DNA of 64,000 bases from Clostridiales bacterium (GCA_018365455.1 JAGZJZ010000022.1:1-64000); one strand, 5' to 3'; counted from the first letter of the stretch, positions 34,470 to 43,282 are shown. The notes: a model not told the origin generated them from the sequence alone. Numbers and translations are program-made.

Positions 34470-34498
34470 TTAATTCCGAGTATTTTACTAGGAATTAA
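34470..34498. promoter_or_regulatory. 29-bp operator-like palindrome of the suf operon
   Basis: Arms TTAATTCC and GGAATTAA are perfectly inverted, and the inner bases extend pairing to 13 of 14 positions around an AAA-type centre. It covers about +3 to +31 of the predicted transcript, a classic repressor position. An Rrf2-type (IscR/SufR-like) regulator is the natural guess; no such gene is in the window. Confidence 0.65.
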
Positions 34499-34507
34499 TT
34501 TACTTAC

Positions 34508-34536
34508 ATTATAATCCCCTTCTTTAAAATTAGCAA
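34508..34536 (-). promoter_or_regulatory. Sigma-A promoter of the suf operon
   Basis: Minus strand TTGCTA, 17 bp, TATAAT. Confidence 0.8.
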
Positions 34537-34568
34537 TAGGCAACTTTTAATTTTTTTAACTGTACAGC

Positions 34569-34617
34569 AAAAAGAGAACAGAAATGCAAGGATTTCTTAT
34601 CCACGCAGTCTGTTCTC
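34569..34617 (-). terminator. Terminator of the GNAT gene
   Basis: GAGAACAGA and TCTGTTCTC form a 9-bp stem with a 26-nt loop, followed by five U on the minus strand. Confidence 0.78.
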
Positions 34618-34639
34618 TCTACTTTTCCGCCACATCCAC

Positions 34640-35116
34640 TTAGAGTTTTAATAACATTAAATAATCTTCCTCTTTCTCTTCCATGATTTGGAATCCCGTT
34701 TTTCTATACATGCCCAAAGCATAGTTATCTTTTGCTACGCTCAGAGATGCCTGTGCATAACCGTCTTCTCTCAATAGCTGGATCATCGCTTCCATCAGTT
34801 TGGTTCCAATTCCTCTGCCCCTGAAATTTTCATTTATGGAAATGGCGAACTCCGGAGTGCCTGGGTCTACATTTCCATACCCCGGATTGGGTCCAGCCAA
34901 TATTCTGGTCCATACAGCTCCAACAATTTCCCCATCCGCCTCTGCCACCAGGCACCGGTCATCCTTTTTCCCAAAATCCTCAATATAGTGGTACAAATCC
35001 GGCTGATAGATAACTTCTCTGGGCAGCTTTGGCTCCTGCTCCGGCTGAAAGACTGCATCATATAACATGTCTTCCAGAATTTTCGTTTCCTGTGGTTTGA
35101 GCTTTCGAATAATCAT
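34640..35116 (-). CDS. GNAT family N-acetyltransferase
   Basis: A 158-residue GNAT-fold enzyme: strand-rich N-terminus (MIIRKLKPQE), acetyl-CoA loop ENFRGRGIGTKLM (the R/QxxGxG/A motif) near residue 98 and the YRKTGFQIMEEKEEDYLM C-terminus typical of small-molecule or peptide acetyltransferases. The acceptor is unknown. GGAGG precedes the ATG at 35116. It is monocistronic with its own terminator. Confidence 0.9.
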   Translation of the reverse strand: MIIRKLKPQETKILEDMLYDAVFQPEQEPKLPREVIYQPDLYHYIEDFGKKDDRCLVAEADGEIVGAVWTRILAGPNPGYGNVDPGTPEFAISINENFRGRGIGTKLMEAMIQLLREDGYAQASLSVAKDNYALGMYRKTGFQIMEEKEEDYLMLLKL

Positions 35117-35251
35117 ACGGTTCCTCCCGACTGGTGCTGTAATAATTTTTATCTGTTTTTTCTTACCGGTATTATAACACCTCACAGATCCTTTGGATAG
35201 CAGAACTTATAAAGAATATACCTCAGGAATATACTCCTTTTCCAGGATCAT

Positions 35252-36235
35252 TTATAAACAAAATCTGTTTCTTTGGGGAAATATCCCAAACTGGCCGCCG
35301 GTATGTATGAACAGCACATTTCCCGTCAATAGTGGATTTCGTTTGTACAGTTCGGATACCAACCCGTACATGGCCTTTCCGGTATAGACAGGATCCAGCA
35401 GAATTCCCGTCTGAAGTGCCGTTTTATGGATAAAATCCATCACCTGAGAAGAGGTGATTCCATAACCCTCTCCCACATAGTCGTACAATATCTGAATGCG
35501 GTCATAACTGATCCGGTTACGGCATCCTCCAATACGAAGCCCCTCTTCAACGATCCCGGCTATCTGCATTTCGGCATCTGCATTTTTATCATAGATATTG
35601 AATCCTACAATCCTTTTCCGGCATCCATACAGTTCATTTGCGGCATAAAGTCCGGCATATGTTCCACCGGATCCATCCGCTACGCAGATTGTGTCAAAGG
35701 GCTCCCGCAGCAAACGTTCCTGCATCATGATTTCTTCGTATGCCTGAAAATACCCAAAGAATCCAATTCCATTTGAAGCTCCTTCAGGAATGATATACGC
35801 CTGGATACCTCTGCGTGCATAGGATGCCCTGATATCCTCCATATATTGTTGTCTGCGGCATTTATAATCTTCTTCTGAAATAAACTGTACACTGGCACCA
35901 AAAAGCAGATCCAGAAAATAATTTCCATCCGGCTGCATATCGCTGCCTTTTAAAATCAAATGTGCCTTTCTGGAAAATAATGCTGCAGCCGATGCTACTG
36001 CTCTGACATGGTTAGACTGGATCCCTCCGCAGGTAATAAATACCTCTGCCCCCTGATCCATTCCATGTTTTAACGCATACTCCAGCTTCCGTACCTTATT
36101 TCCACTCATCTCAAATCCGGTAAAATCATCCCTTTTTATAAAAAGTCTGGCGTTTTCTCTGCAATAGTCCATCCCATCAAGAGACCATATTGGCGTGGGT
36201 AAATTGGCAAGCTCCAGTCTGTCCGGTTTTCTCAT
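35252..36235 (-). CDS. D-cysteine desulfhydrase/ACC deaminase family PLP enzyme
   Basis: A 327-residue fold-type II PLP enzyme. The PLP lysine lies in MSGNKVRKLEYAL near residue 48; also visible are GGIQSNHVRAVA near 73, the phosphate loop VADGSGGTYAGL near 187 and the C-terminal VLFIHTGGQFGIF. Family members convert D-cysteine to pyruvate, H2S and ammonia (DcyD/YedO) or open ACC; the GxQSNH and IHTGG patterns favour desulfhydrase. Its place near suf and a rhodanese gene fits sulfur metabolism. GGAGG is 9 nt before the ATG. Confidence 0.88.
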   Translation of the reverse strand: MRKPDRLELANLPTPIWSLDGMDYCRENARLFIKRDDFTGFEMSGNKVRKLEYALKHGMDQGAEVFITCGGIQSNHVRAVASAAALFSRKAHLILKGSDMQPDGNYFLDLLFGASVQFISEEDYKCRRQQYMEDIRASYARRGIQAYIIPEGASNGIGFFGYFQAYEEIMMQERLLREPFDTICVADGSGGTYAGLYAANELYGCRKRIVGFNIYDKNADAEMQIAGIVEEGLRIGGCRNRISYDRIQILYDYVGEGYGITSSQVMDFIHKTALQTGILLDPVYTGKAMYGLVSELYKRNPLLTGNVLFIHTGGQFGIFPQRNRFCL

Positions 36236-36490
36236 TCTGGCTGACCTCCAAATACGATTTATTTATCATATGCCCGTCTCACAGGGAATAGAATGCTGTT
36301 GCCAATCAAAATCTGTCTGTGATAAAGTTTTCTTTATTGTATATTAGATTAACATTTTTCCATATATATATAACATTAAAGCAGAAAATATCGCCCAGCA
36401 AACACAAGAAGTAATATTTTTTGATAATTGGTTATTTAATTATTCCTTTTCCTATAATTTCATGTTACATTTATACGGGAGGAAAAAGTT

Positions 36491-36859
36491 ATGATAATGA
36501 AACTATCGTTGATTAGACCTGTTCTGCTATTTATTGTGGCTGCCTTATTATTGAAAACAGCTGCCATCCCTGTTACATATTGTTTTGCAGCTCCAAAGTA
36601 TTACATTATGAATATCACCGATCACCAAACCGATGAACAGGGCAATTGCATTATCCATGTAATTATCCGTAATTCGCAGTTTCCTAATCAGGTAAGTAAA
36701 ACTGCATCCAGTATTACTGCGTGGCATCGGGTTATGAACAATGAGCACTACCGTTACCGCACTTATATCTATCTTTACCATGATGTATTTGAATATCAGC
36801 GGCGTGAACCTTACAAAATACTTTCACAGGATATCCATTCCGAATTTACCCACATTTAA
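36491..36859 (+). CDS. Secreted protein of unknown function
   Basis: A 122-residue product with a typical signal peptide (basic MKLSLIR, hydrophobic core LLFIVAALLL, likely cleavage after CFAA near residue 34) and a mature domain of about 88 residues rich in Tyr, His and polar residues (YRYRTYIYLYHDVF). No family was recognised. The ribosome site GGAGG is 9 nt before the ATG and a terminator follows, so the gene is likely real. Confidence 0.7.
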   Translation: MIMKLSLIRPVLLFIVAALLLKTAAIPVTYCFAAPKYYIMNITDHQTDEQGNCIIHVIIRNSQFPNQVSKTASSITAWHRVMNNEHYRYRTYIYLYHDVFEYQRREPYKILSQDIHSEFTHI

Positions 36860-36909
36860 TGTTTCAAATCGTTGCACATTAAGCTTATAAATTATGCTAA
36901 AGTTATTCT

Positions 36910-36966
36910 ATATTAGCCTTACGCTAATATATTTCATAACTCATAGCCCAGTTCCCACAACTGGGC
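36910..36966 (+). other. Two adjacent hairpins between the secreted-protein gene and its terminator
   Basis: ATATTAGC/GCTAATAT (36910-36930) and GCCCAGTT/AACTGGGC (36946-36966), each a perfect 8-bp stem with a 5-6 nt loop. With the terminator hairpin they form a regular three-stem array that may be a small RNA or an elaborate 3' end. Confidence 0.5.
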
Positions 36967-36979
36967 GACCCGATATTTT

Positions 36980-37013
36980 GACTCCGGATTCAACATAATC
37001 CGGAGTCTTTTTT
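36980..37013 (+). terminator. Terminator, plus strand
   Basis: GACTCCGGATT/AATCCGGAGTC, a perfect 11-bp stem with a 6-nt loop and six T. Confidence 0.92.
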
Positions 37014-37079
37014 GTATATTTCATCACAATTTCCAAACTGTATTCCAGTAAAATATCTGCAGGCAGCATTGATACACTA

Positions 37080-37132
37080 AAAAAGCCTTTACAAACAGGC
37101 AATCATCTTCATGATAACTGTTTGTAAAAGCT
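37080..37132 (-). terminator. Terminator of the rhodanese-TtcA gene
   Basis: GCCTTTACAAACAG pairs with CTGTTTGTAAAAGC and an inner ATCAT/ATGAT stem; six U follow on the minus strand. Confidence 0.88.
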
Positions 37133-37141
37133 TCTTTCTCT

Positions 37142-38281
37142 TTAATAATTTTCAAGGAAATTGTATTTCTTTTTGTCTTTTTTATACCCAATCACTTTCG
37201 CCAGGTTCACATTTTCAACACTTCTAAAGATATTTTTTTCAATAATCTCATCTTTCTCTCTGAACTGCTGAATGAGTTCCTTCATTTCATCCCGCTTCGA
37301 GCCCTTTGCGCCTCCACAGCTTGCACAATTTTCCGTAAATCTGCAGGCGCATTGGATAAAATGCAAATCATTAGAATCCCTCCATGCCTTAATCGCTGCT
37401 TCTTTTACCAGATATAAAGGCCGTATTAACTCCATGCCTTCAAAATTGGTGCTGTGCAGCTTCGGCATCATGGTTTCAATCTGACCATTGTACATCATGC
37501 CCATCAATATCGTCTCAATTACATCATCATAATGGTGTCCCAATGCAATTTTATTGCATCCAAGTTCCTTTGCCTTCGCGTACAGATAACCTCTTCTCAT
37601 GCGGGCACACAAATAGCAGGGGCTGTCATCCACTCCCGCTACAATATCAAAAATCTCCGTCTGGAACACCTTAATCGGTATCCCAAGCAGCTTGGCATTA
37701 TTTTCAATAATCGTCCAATTCTCTTCATTATATCCGGGATTCATCACCAGGAATTCAACCTCAAAATTATTCCTGCCATGCTTTTTCAATTCCTGCATAA
37801 GCTTTGCCAGCAGCATAGAGTCCTTGCCACCGGAAATACAAACTGCTATCTTATCACCATCCTGAATCAATTCATATTCATTAATTCCTTTGGTAAACTG
37901 CCTCCATACTGTTTTCTTATACTTCTTAATGATACTCCGCTCGATATCTCCCCGGCGCTCTGTAATTTCATCTTCTTTTTGCACCAGTCTGCTTAAATTC
38001 AATCGAAGATAAGACCGGTAGCCGCCTTCTATATTAAATGCCTGATAACCTGCGAGCTGCAATGCATCTACAACGTCTTTGCTTCGCTCTCCGGTATGAC
38101 ATAGGATATAAATTGGTTTTACCTGATTCATATCCAACTGTGAGACTTGAAATTCATCCAGCGGGATATTAACTGCTCCCGGAATGGTTTCTTTTTCAAA
38201 ATCACCCCTGCTTCTTATGTCAATAATTACACGGTCATTTTGATTGATTAATTCTAACTCTTCAATATTAATTGATTCCAT
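37142..38281 (-). CDS. Rhodanese-TtcA-like fusion (tRNA thiolation ATPase)
   Basis: A 379-residue fusion. Residues 1-100 form a rhodanese domain whose active-site loop is CHTGERS. Residues about 120-350 form a PP-loop ATPase of the TtcA type with SGGKDSMLLAKLM near residue 150, CYLCARMRRG near 222 and a second cysteine set (CACRF, CASCGG) near 315, as used for a 4Fe-4S cluster. TtcA thiolates C32 of tRNA; the fused rhodanese would supply persulfide sulfur. The ATG at 38281 has AAGG at 9 nt; the ATG three codons earlier abuts it and is unlikely. Confidence 0.85.
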   Translation of the reverse strand: MESINIEELELINQNDRVIIDIRSRGDFEKETIPGAVNIPLDEFQVSQLDMNQVKPIYILCHTGERSKDVVDALQLAGYQAFNIEGGYRSYLRLNLSRLVQKEDEITERRGDIERSIIKKYKKTVWRQFTKGINEYELIQDGDKIAVCISGGKDSMLLAKLMQELKKHGRNNFEVEFLVMNPGYNEENWTIIENNAKLLGIPIKVFQTEIFDIVAGVDDSPCYLCARMRRGYLYAKAKELGCNKIALGHHYDDVIETILMGMMYNGQIETMMPKLHSTNFEGMELIRPLYLVKEAAIKAWRDSNDLHFIQCACRFTENCASCGGAKGSKRDEMKELIQQFREKDEIIEKNIFRSVENVNLAKVIGYKKDKKKYNFLENY

Positions 38282-38335
38282 GTTGTTCATCCTTAACTGT
38301 ACCTTTTTACTTTTTTAATGGCTTAGAATAGAAAT

Positions 38336-38361
38336 GAGTACGCTACCCAAATAGCGTACTC
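38336..38361. promoter_or_regulatory. Perfect 10-bp stem hairpin in rhodanese-TtcA leader
   Basis: GAGTACGCTA-cccaaa-TAGCGTACTC, 55 nt upstream of the start codon. No U tract; it may be a protein- or RNA-based control element. Confidence 0.55.
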
Positions 38362-38569
38362 GAAACACTTTTGAATTGTTTCTTGAATCACTATATCATC
38401 TTATTCTTGCTTTTAGACTGCTTTTAGAACGTTTTTTGAATGCTTTTTGTTTATTTTTTGAGTTTCTTCATAAAGCTTCCAGAAAACACTAATTAAATAC
38501 TCAATCAAGCTTAGCTGAAAAAGCCATTTATTCGTATTATTATTTCCTATTAAGACACTAGGATAACAT

Positions 38570-38599
38570 ATTATACACTTCATTAGGGGTTATTGTCAA
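38570..38599 (-). promoter_or_regulatory. Sigma-A promoter of the rhodanese-TtcA gene
   Basis: Minus strand TTGACA, 18 bp, TATAAT. Confidence 0.85.
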
Positions 38600-38759
38600 T
38601 TTGTAACATGTATTTGGCTTTCTGTTTATCGCATTCACGAAAAATTCAACCTGTTTATCATGCATTTTGCTTTTCATTTTGCTTTTCATTTCACTTGCAT
38701 TTTATTTGCGGCTCTTTCGCTTATCATTTATCCTTTAGATCAATTACTCAAACAAATCA

Positions 38760-39836
38760 TTAACTGGATTTTTTATTTTCACGCCGTCTTTCAAGCAGTA
38801 TCCGCCCTTTACAAGTCTCCATTTCCCTGCTCCAGCTGCATTCCCTGCAATGCAGGCACCTACCGGTATCCCTTCCCTCCTGCGCATCTTTTGCCCAATT
38901 GGGATTCACCATAATTCCCCGCGCTATGTCCACCAAATCTACATTGGTTTTCTGAAGTACTTCCTCTGCCATTTCAGGACTCATAATACTGTTAACTGCA
39001 AATACCGGTACGGATACCACCTTTTTTATTTCCTGTGCCGCATAAATACACGGCTGAAACATAAAATCATCCGGCGCATATGGCTCATCTTCTCCAGAAA
39101 ATCCATAGGAAATATCCAGGAAATCAATCCCTTCTTTTTCCAGGGTATTTGCAAATCGCTGGGATGTCTCAAGATCCGGTTCAAATCCTCCCAGGCGGAT
39201 TCCCACCAGGAACTCCTGCGGAACACAGGCTTTCACCGCTCTTAAAATCTCTACTGCAAATCTTTCCGGATGCTTACCGTACTCATCTGTCCTTTTATTT
39301 ACCCTGCTATTAAAAAACTCACACATCAGATACTGATGACAGCCATGCAATTCCACCCCGTCATATCCCGCTTTATAAGCACGAACTGCAGCATCCACAA
39401 ACTCTTGTTGGATCTTATGTATCTCCTCAATGGTCATTTCTCTTCCAATGTTTTGGCTTCCATTTTTCTGAAAGCAATAATTGCTGGGGCATAGAAGCTC
39501 TTTTTCCACACCTGCAGCACCTGCATGATGAATCTGTATAAATATGGGACATCCTTCCTCATGCACAGCTTTCACAATATCAGAAAGTCCATCTATCTGA
39601 CCGTCTTCCCAGATTCCAAGCTGTCTCCTGGACAGGCGTCCCATTTTATCTACACAGGTTGCCTCCTGGATAATTAAACCGGTTCCTCCTTTTGCTATAT
39701 TCCTGTAATGTTCTATGTGTTGCTCCGTAACAGAACCATCTTCCCTTCCGGCGCTGTAACATACTACTGGTGGAAAACAAATTCGATTTTTGATATTCAG
39801 ATTTTTAATTTGAAAAGGTTGGAATAATAAACCCAT
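38760..39836 (-). CDS. NADH:flavin oxidoreductase (Old Yellow Enzyme family)
   Basis: A 358-residue FMN TIM barrel without the C-terminal FAD/NAD domain of 2,4-dienoyl-CoA reductases. Family features: FQPFQIKNLNIKNRICFPP at the N-terminus, FIQIHHAGAAG near residue 100, GVELHGCHQYLMCEFFN near 160 and a late phosphate-binding VDIARGIMVNP. The C-terminus retains a cysteine cluster (CLHCRECSW plus a fourth Cys), so a 4Fe-4S site is possible. Substrate unknown. GAGGTGG precedes the ATG. Confidence 0.9.
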   Translation of the reverse strand: MGLLFQPFQIKNLNIKNRICFPPVVCYSAGREDGSVTEQHIEHYRNIAKGGTGLIIQEATCVDKMGRLSRRQLGIWEDGQIDGLSDIVKAVHEEGCPIFIQIHHAGAAGVEKELLCPSNYCFQKNGSQNIGREMTIEEIHKIQQEFVDAAVRAYKAGYDGVELHGCHQYLMCEFFNSRVNKRTDEYGKHPERFAVEILRAVKACVPQEFLVGIRLGGFEPDLETSQRFANTLEKEGIDFLDISYGFSGEDEPYAPDDFMFQPCIYAAQEIKKVVSVPVFAVNSIMSPEMAEEVLQKTNVDLVDIARGIMVNPNWAKDAQEGRDTGRCLHCRECSWSREMETCKGRILLERRRENKKSS

Positions 39837-39878
39837 ACTGCCACCTCTGCTTTCATTATTATTTTCGAGATAACTTCA

Positions 39879-41030
39879 TTATAGATTGTACCACCAGATT
39901 CCATAGCCTTGGTTATTGGCAATCTGATACAGTGGCTCGATTGTCTGTCTAAGGGAGGTTACAAAAGCATCACGTCCCCTTTCTGTATTATCGATATGAC
40001 GTATATCACGGTTAATCGTTAGAAACTGATCCATCGTCTTTTTGTTGATCCTCGGAATCATTTTTGCAGCCTGAAAAGCCTGAAACTGATATTGACAGAA
40101 GTCATTGAGATATCGATCTAAGTCCGGCAGTTTATTTCCCTTTTGGCTGTTTACATTTTTAAACGCCGGATATAAATTCCATATTTCATTATGTAAAACA
40201 AAGCTCCATGGTATAAAATGGTCGATGCTGATCGTCCCAAACCGCTCCAAATTTTCTGTTGTAAATTGTCGTCCAGTGTATAAATCCGGCAAATGTTCAC
40301 TTGCCTGTACCAGCTCCCAATATTTAGACGCTTCAGCCAATTTCCTTTGTACAGGAGGAAATATTTTAAAAGGGATTGCGGGAACATTCAAATTCCGTGC
40401 CTGAATATATTCAATCAATTTGAAATGCATCCACCCTTCAATTACTGCTGCATTCGTTTTGATATAATCAACCCATCTTTTGGAAACCGTAAGCGTTCCA
40501 TTCATCCGATCCATAACGTATAATGCATGATTGTGGTCATTCTTGTTATACTTCTCAATCAGTCCATTAACATCTTTATCTTTAAATGTATGATCCGTTT
40601 TCTTTTCAAATTCAATTTCCCTTTGGTAAAAAGGACGGATTAACCGATAAGGCACCATATTCGTAAAATCTTTTACCTTTTTTAATAAGAGCTTATCATT
40701 ACTACTATAAACAAATTCTACTATTTTTTCTTCCTGTTCTTCTCTGGCAATCTTTAGCTCTTTATGAATATACCAAATAGCATCCGCCAGCTTATCGGAA
40801 TGTCCAAGACTTAGATTAAAGTAAACTACCGGATACCAAGCCGCTGCGATCATTCTGGCAACGAGTCTTTTGTATTCCAGAATTCTTTTCCCTTTTCGTA
40901 TTTCTGTAAATATTCCTTTAAACCAATATAACTTATAACTGGAAGAGAACTTATCCAGCATACTTTCCAGGTAGCCGGATTCCACGGTATCAGATGCAGG
41001 GAGCGTTTGAGGTAGGGGTGGAGTGGACAT
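39879..41030 (-). CDS. HNH endonuclease domain protein (defence-like cluster)
   Basis: A 383-residue protein with a helical N-terminal part and a C-terminal HNH nuclease segment near residues 265-305 (ISIDHFIPWSFVLHNEIWNL followed by N and KG), with the His and Asn positions expected of the fold. The N-terminal domain was not recognised. The start at 41030 follows AAGAAGGG and gives a Pro-rich N-terminus (MSTPPLPQ). It is the last gene of a tight trio with the NUDIX and SRA-HNH genes (19 and 26 nt spacing). AT-rich codon choice sets the block apart from the flanks. Confidence 0.75.
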   Translation of the reverse strand: MSTPPLPQTLPASDTVESGYLESMLDKFSSSYKLYWFKGIFTEIRKGKRILEYKRLVARMIAAAWYPVVYFNLSLGHSDKLADAIWYIHKELKIAREEQEEKIVEFVYSSNDKLLLKKVKDFTNMVPYRLIRPFYQREIEFEKKTDHTFKDKDVNGLIEKYNKNDHNHALYVMDRMNGTLTVSKRWVDYIKTNAAVIEGWMHFKLIEYIQARNLNVPAIPFKIFPPVQRKLAEASKYWELVQASEHLPDLYTGRQFTTENLERFGTISIDHFIPWSFVLHNEIWNLYPAFKNVNSQKGNKLPDLDRYLNDFCQYQFQAFQAAKMIPRINKKTMDQFLTINRDIRHIDNTERGRDAFVTSLRQTIEPLYQIANNQGYGIWWYNL

Positions 41031-41085
41031 TGTTATCCCTTCTTTCTTTTGAAATTTATATAACAAGATACAACAATAATATTAT

Positions 41086-41472
41086 CTACAGCATATTTTT
41101 TAAAATAGCAATCAGCTCCGTATCCGCTGGAAGCCAATCTACATTATCTAGTTCTTCTTTGGTTAACCATTTCGCAGCTTCATGCTCCACCAAGGTAAAG
41201 TTCGCCTTCTTTAGCTCACAAAGATAACAATGCATAATTAAGTGAAAGTTCGGATATGAATACTCTACCGTGTGTATAAATTGCCCTATCTTAATCTCCG
41301 TATTTAATTCTTCTCTTATTTCCCTTAACAATGCACCTTCTAAAGACTCACCGGGTTCCACCTTGCCACCTGGAAATTCCCAACCATCTTTAAATTCCCC
41401 ATAGCCACGTTGGGTAGCAAGAAATTTATCACCGTTTTGTATAATAGCAGCTACAACCTCGATTGTTTTCAT
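41086..41472 (-). CDS. NUDIX hydrolase, MutT/8-oxo-dGTPase-like
   Basis: A 128-residue NUDIX protein with a complete box GKVEPGESLEGALLREIREEL (start near residue 36, shortened here to its ends G-x5-E and REIREEL), preceded by GWEFPGG. The MutT subgroup cleaves oxidised or modified nucleoside triphosphates. AGGAG lies 8 nt before the ATG. Encoded between two nuclease genes in the accessory block, so a role in nucleotide-pool handling during defence is possible, but a housekeeping sanitising role cannot be excluded. Confidence 0.9.
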   Translation of the reverse strand: MKTIEVVAAIIQNGDKFLATQRGYGEFKDGWEFPGGKVEPGESLEGALLREIREELNTEIKIGQFIHTVEYSYPNFHLIMHCYLCELKKANFTLVEHEAAKWLTKEELDNVDWLPADTELIAILKNML

Positions 41473-41498
41473 TGATGTTTCTCCTGATGTTAGTGAGA

Positions 41499-42347
41499 TT
41501 ATTTTTTACTCCTTAATTTGTCATAAGCTTTTAGTAGATCATATTGTCTTTTGTTTTGTTCTGCAATTCCTTCCAGCATAATATTATCTTCAGGTTGGTT
41601 AAGCACATGTATTTTCCTATGACAGTTTGGACATATAGCTACCACATTATCTATGGTATCATTTCCACCATCCGCCAGTCTTTTCACATGATGCTCTTCT
41701 AAATATGGTTCACCGTTCATATCAATGAAAGGAGCTTCTTCTCTACAAAACTGACAATGTCCACTAGCAATTCGTTTCACAAGTTCCTTTAAATATGGAT
41801 CCCGGTAATAGACGGTAGTTTCCGTTTTCTGCATTTTCTTTGATGAATCACTTCTTTCAGATCGATGAATCAGCTCTTTATCCGATAGTTTAATTATTTC
41901 TTTTTCTAATGGATTCTCTATACAATTATCCGCTAATCCAGCTGGCTTCAACGGAAAAATCCACACATTTCTCATTTTGCTATCTTCATCTGCTTGTTGT
42001 GAAATATAAGGTTTCTCAGCTAATTCCATTAAACCTCTATATGTATACTTCGCTTTTTTCATTACCTCAAAAAGATGTACCGCTATACCATTTGTATCAG
42101 AATGATATAAAGTAGCATTTTGATTACCTTTTAAAACCTGATCTCCCTTTTTGCCCATTCCAGTATAATGTAAAATGCCATCCTTCCAAACATCACTGTA
42201 TAAGCCTTTTGTATCATCAGATATTATTACCAATGTATTGGTTTTCTTTGAACGACGCATTCCACCCATATTGCCACAAATAAATGTCTTAACAATATCA
42301 GCATTTGTATATTCATTACCTATTTTTAAGTTTGGTTTGAATTCCAT
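41499..42347 (-). CDS. SRA-like + HNH modification-dependent restriction-type endonuclease
   Basis: A 282-residue protein. Residues 1-140 form an SRA-like reader of the ScoMcrA type: GGMRRSKKTNTLVII, LHYTGMGKKGDQ, QNATL and VHLFEV. Residues about 190-260 form a zinc-type HNH nuclease: CQFC, EEHHVKRLADGG, CPNCHRKIH. SRA domains recognise modified cytosine, so a type IV restriction-like enzyme is a reasonable reading (inference). AGGAGG precedes the ATG. A paralogous reader lies in the next gene upstream. Confidence 0.82.
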   Translation of the reverse strand: MEFKPNLKIGNEYTNADIVKTFICGNMGGMRRSKKTNTLVIISDDTKGLYSDVWKDGILHYTGMGKKGDQVLKGNQNATLYHSDTNGIAVHLFEVMKKAKYTYRGLMELAEKPYISQQADEDSKMRNVWIFPLKPAGLADNCIENPLEKEIIKLSDKELIHRSERSDSSKKMQKTETTVYYRDPYLKELVKRIASGHCQFCREEAPFIDMNGEPYLEEHHVKRLADGGNDTIDNVVAICPNCHRKIHVLNQPEDNIMLEGIAEQNKRQYDLLKAYDKLRSKK

Positions 42348-42577
42348 AGTTTTTCCTCCTAAAGTAATTTGCTAAACTCTAAGATATTCATTACTAATAT
42401 TATGTTTGACTTTCCTTTATCAGAAATTTACATTTGTTTGATTATATCATGGTCAAATTCAACTCTTCCCTGTTGCTTGCAATAAATATGCATACCAACT
42501 TACTAAACTTACTAAATGTAAAACACCCAATATTTAAAAACGAAATCCTAAAATAATTACATATTATTCATAACCTT

Positions 42578-43282
42578 CTATAGAAACTCTATCAGCCCTT
42601 TTTCCATACAAATAGTGTAGTTCAACGTTTTCTTATCATTTCCAGCAAAAGTTATATAAAGCATATCATCTTGCAGCTTCGTTACTGTTCCAACGCCGTA
42701 TGTTTTATGTTTTATTATCTTACCTTTAATACCATACACTGCCTTACTTCTTTCTGAAGATTTATTCTTTGCTGGAAAAAGTTGTGCATACTCTTTATCC
42801 ACATTCAGTCCACGTTCTTTGTAATCTTCCATATCTTTAAATACGTATAGTGCTGGCTTAACTACATTATTATCTGGAACTGGCTGTACTGGAAACATCC
42901 ATACTAAGCGATCTCTGCCATTTTCATCTGGTTGAGTCTCTGTATATGGTTTATCAACCAACTGAACACGTCCACAATATGTATATTCGCCTGGATCCAT
43001 AACCTGAAACAGATGCACATCCACACCATTGTATCCTGATTCGCTTAGTGTTCGATTCTGCATATAATTGACATCCTGATCACCCGAGGGGCCCATGCCT
43101 GTGTAATGAAGGACTCCACCTATCCATTTATCATGGTAAATGCCACGTGTGTAATCAGTAACAATAACTAACGTATTTGTTGTATTTGATTTACGCATTC
43201 CACCCTGCTGACAACATTTAAAAATGCTCATTAGCTCTTTATTTTTGATATGTTGTCCAATTTCTAATCTTGGATTAAACAT
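42578..43282 (-). CDS. SRA-like reader fused to a Tudor-like domain, no nuclease
   Basis: A 234-residue protein. Residues 1-145 repeat the SRA-like pattern of its neighbour (GGMRKSNTTNTLVIVTD, LHYTGMGPSGDQD, QNRTLSES, VHLFQV). Instead of HNH it ends in a beta-rich module GKIIKHKTYGVGTVTKLQDD that closely resembles the Tudor-like C-terminus of the PcrA helicase in this window (GDQVKHIKFGVGTVEG). It may be a DNA-modification sensor that binds a partner. The ATG at 43282 has GGAG at 8 nt. Probably co-transcribed with the DUF1016 gene 66 bp upstream. Confidence 0.75.
   Translation of the reverse strand: MFNPRLEIGQHIKNKELMSIFKCCQQGGMRKSNTTNTLVIVTDYTRGIYHDKWIGGVLHYTGMGPSGDQDVNYMQNRTLSESGYNGVDVHLFQVMDPGEYTYCGRVQLVDKPYTETQPDENGRDRLVWMFPVQPVPDNNVVKPALYVFKDMEDYKERGLNVDKEYAQLFPAKNKSSERSKAVYGIKGKIIKHKTYGVGTVTKLQDDMLYITFAGNDKKTLNYTICMEKGLIEFL

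Larger units (their letters stand above)
38282..38759. other. 478-bp AT-rich region with promoter and long leader
   Basis: Contains a perfect promoter reading left and a leader of about 280 nt before the rhodanese-TtcA gene, with a perfect 10-bp stem hairpin near its end. From 38600 to 38759 nothing was recognised except pyrimidine-rich sequence downstream of the flavoenzyme gene. Confidence 0.65.
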
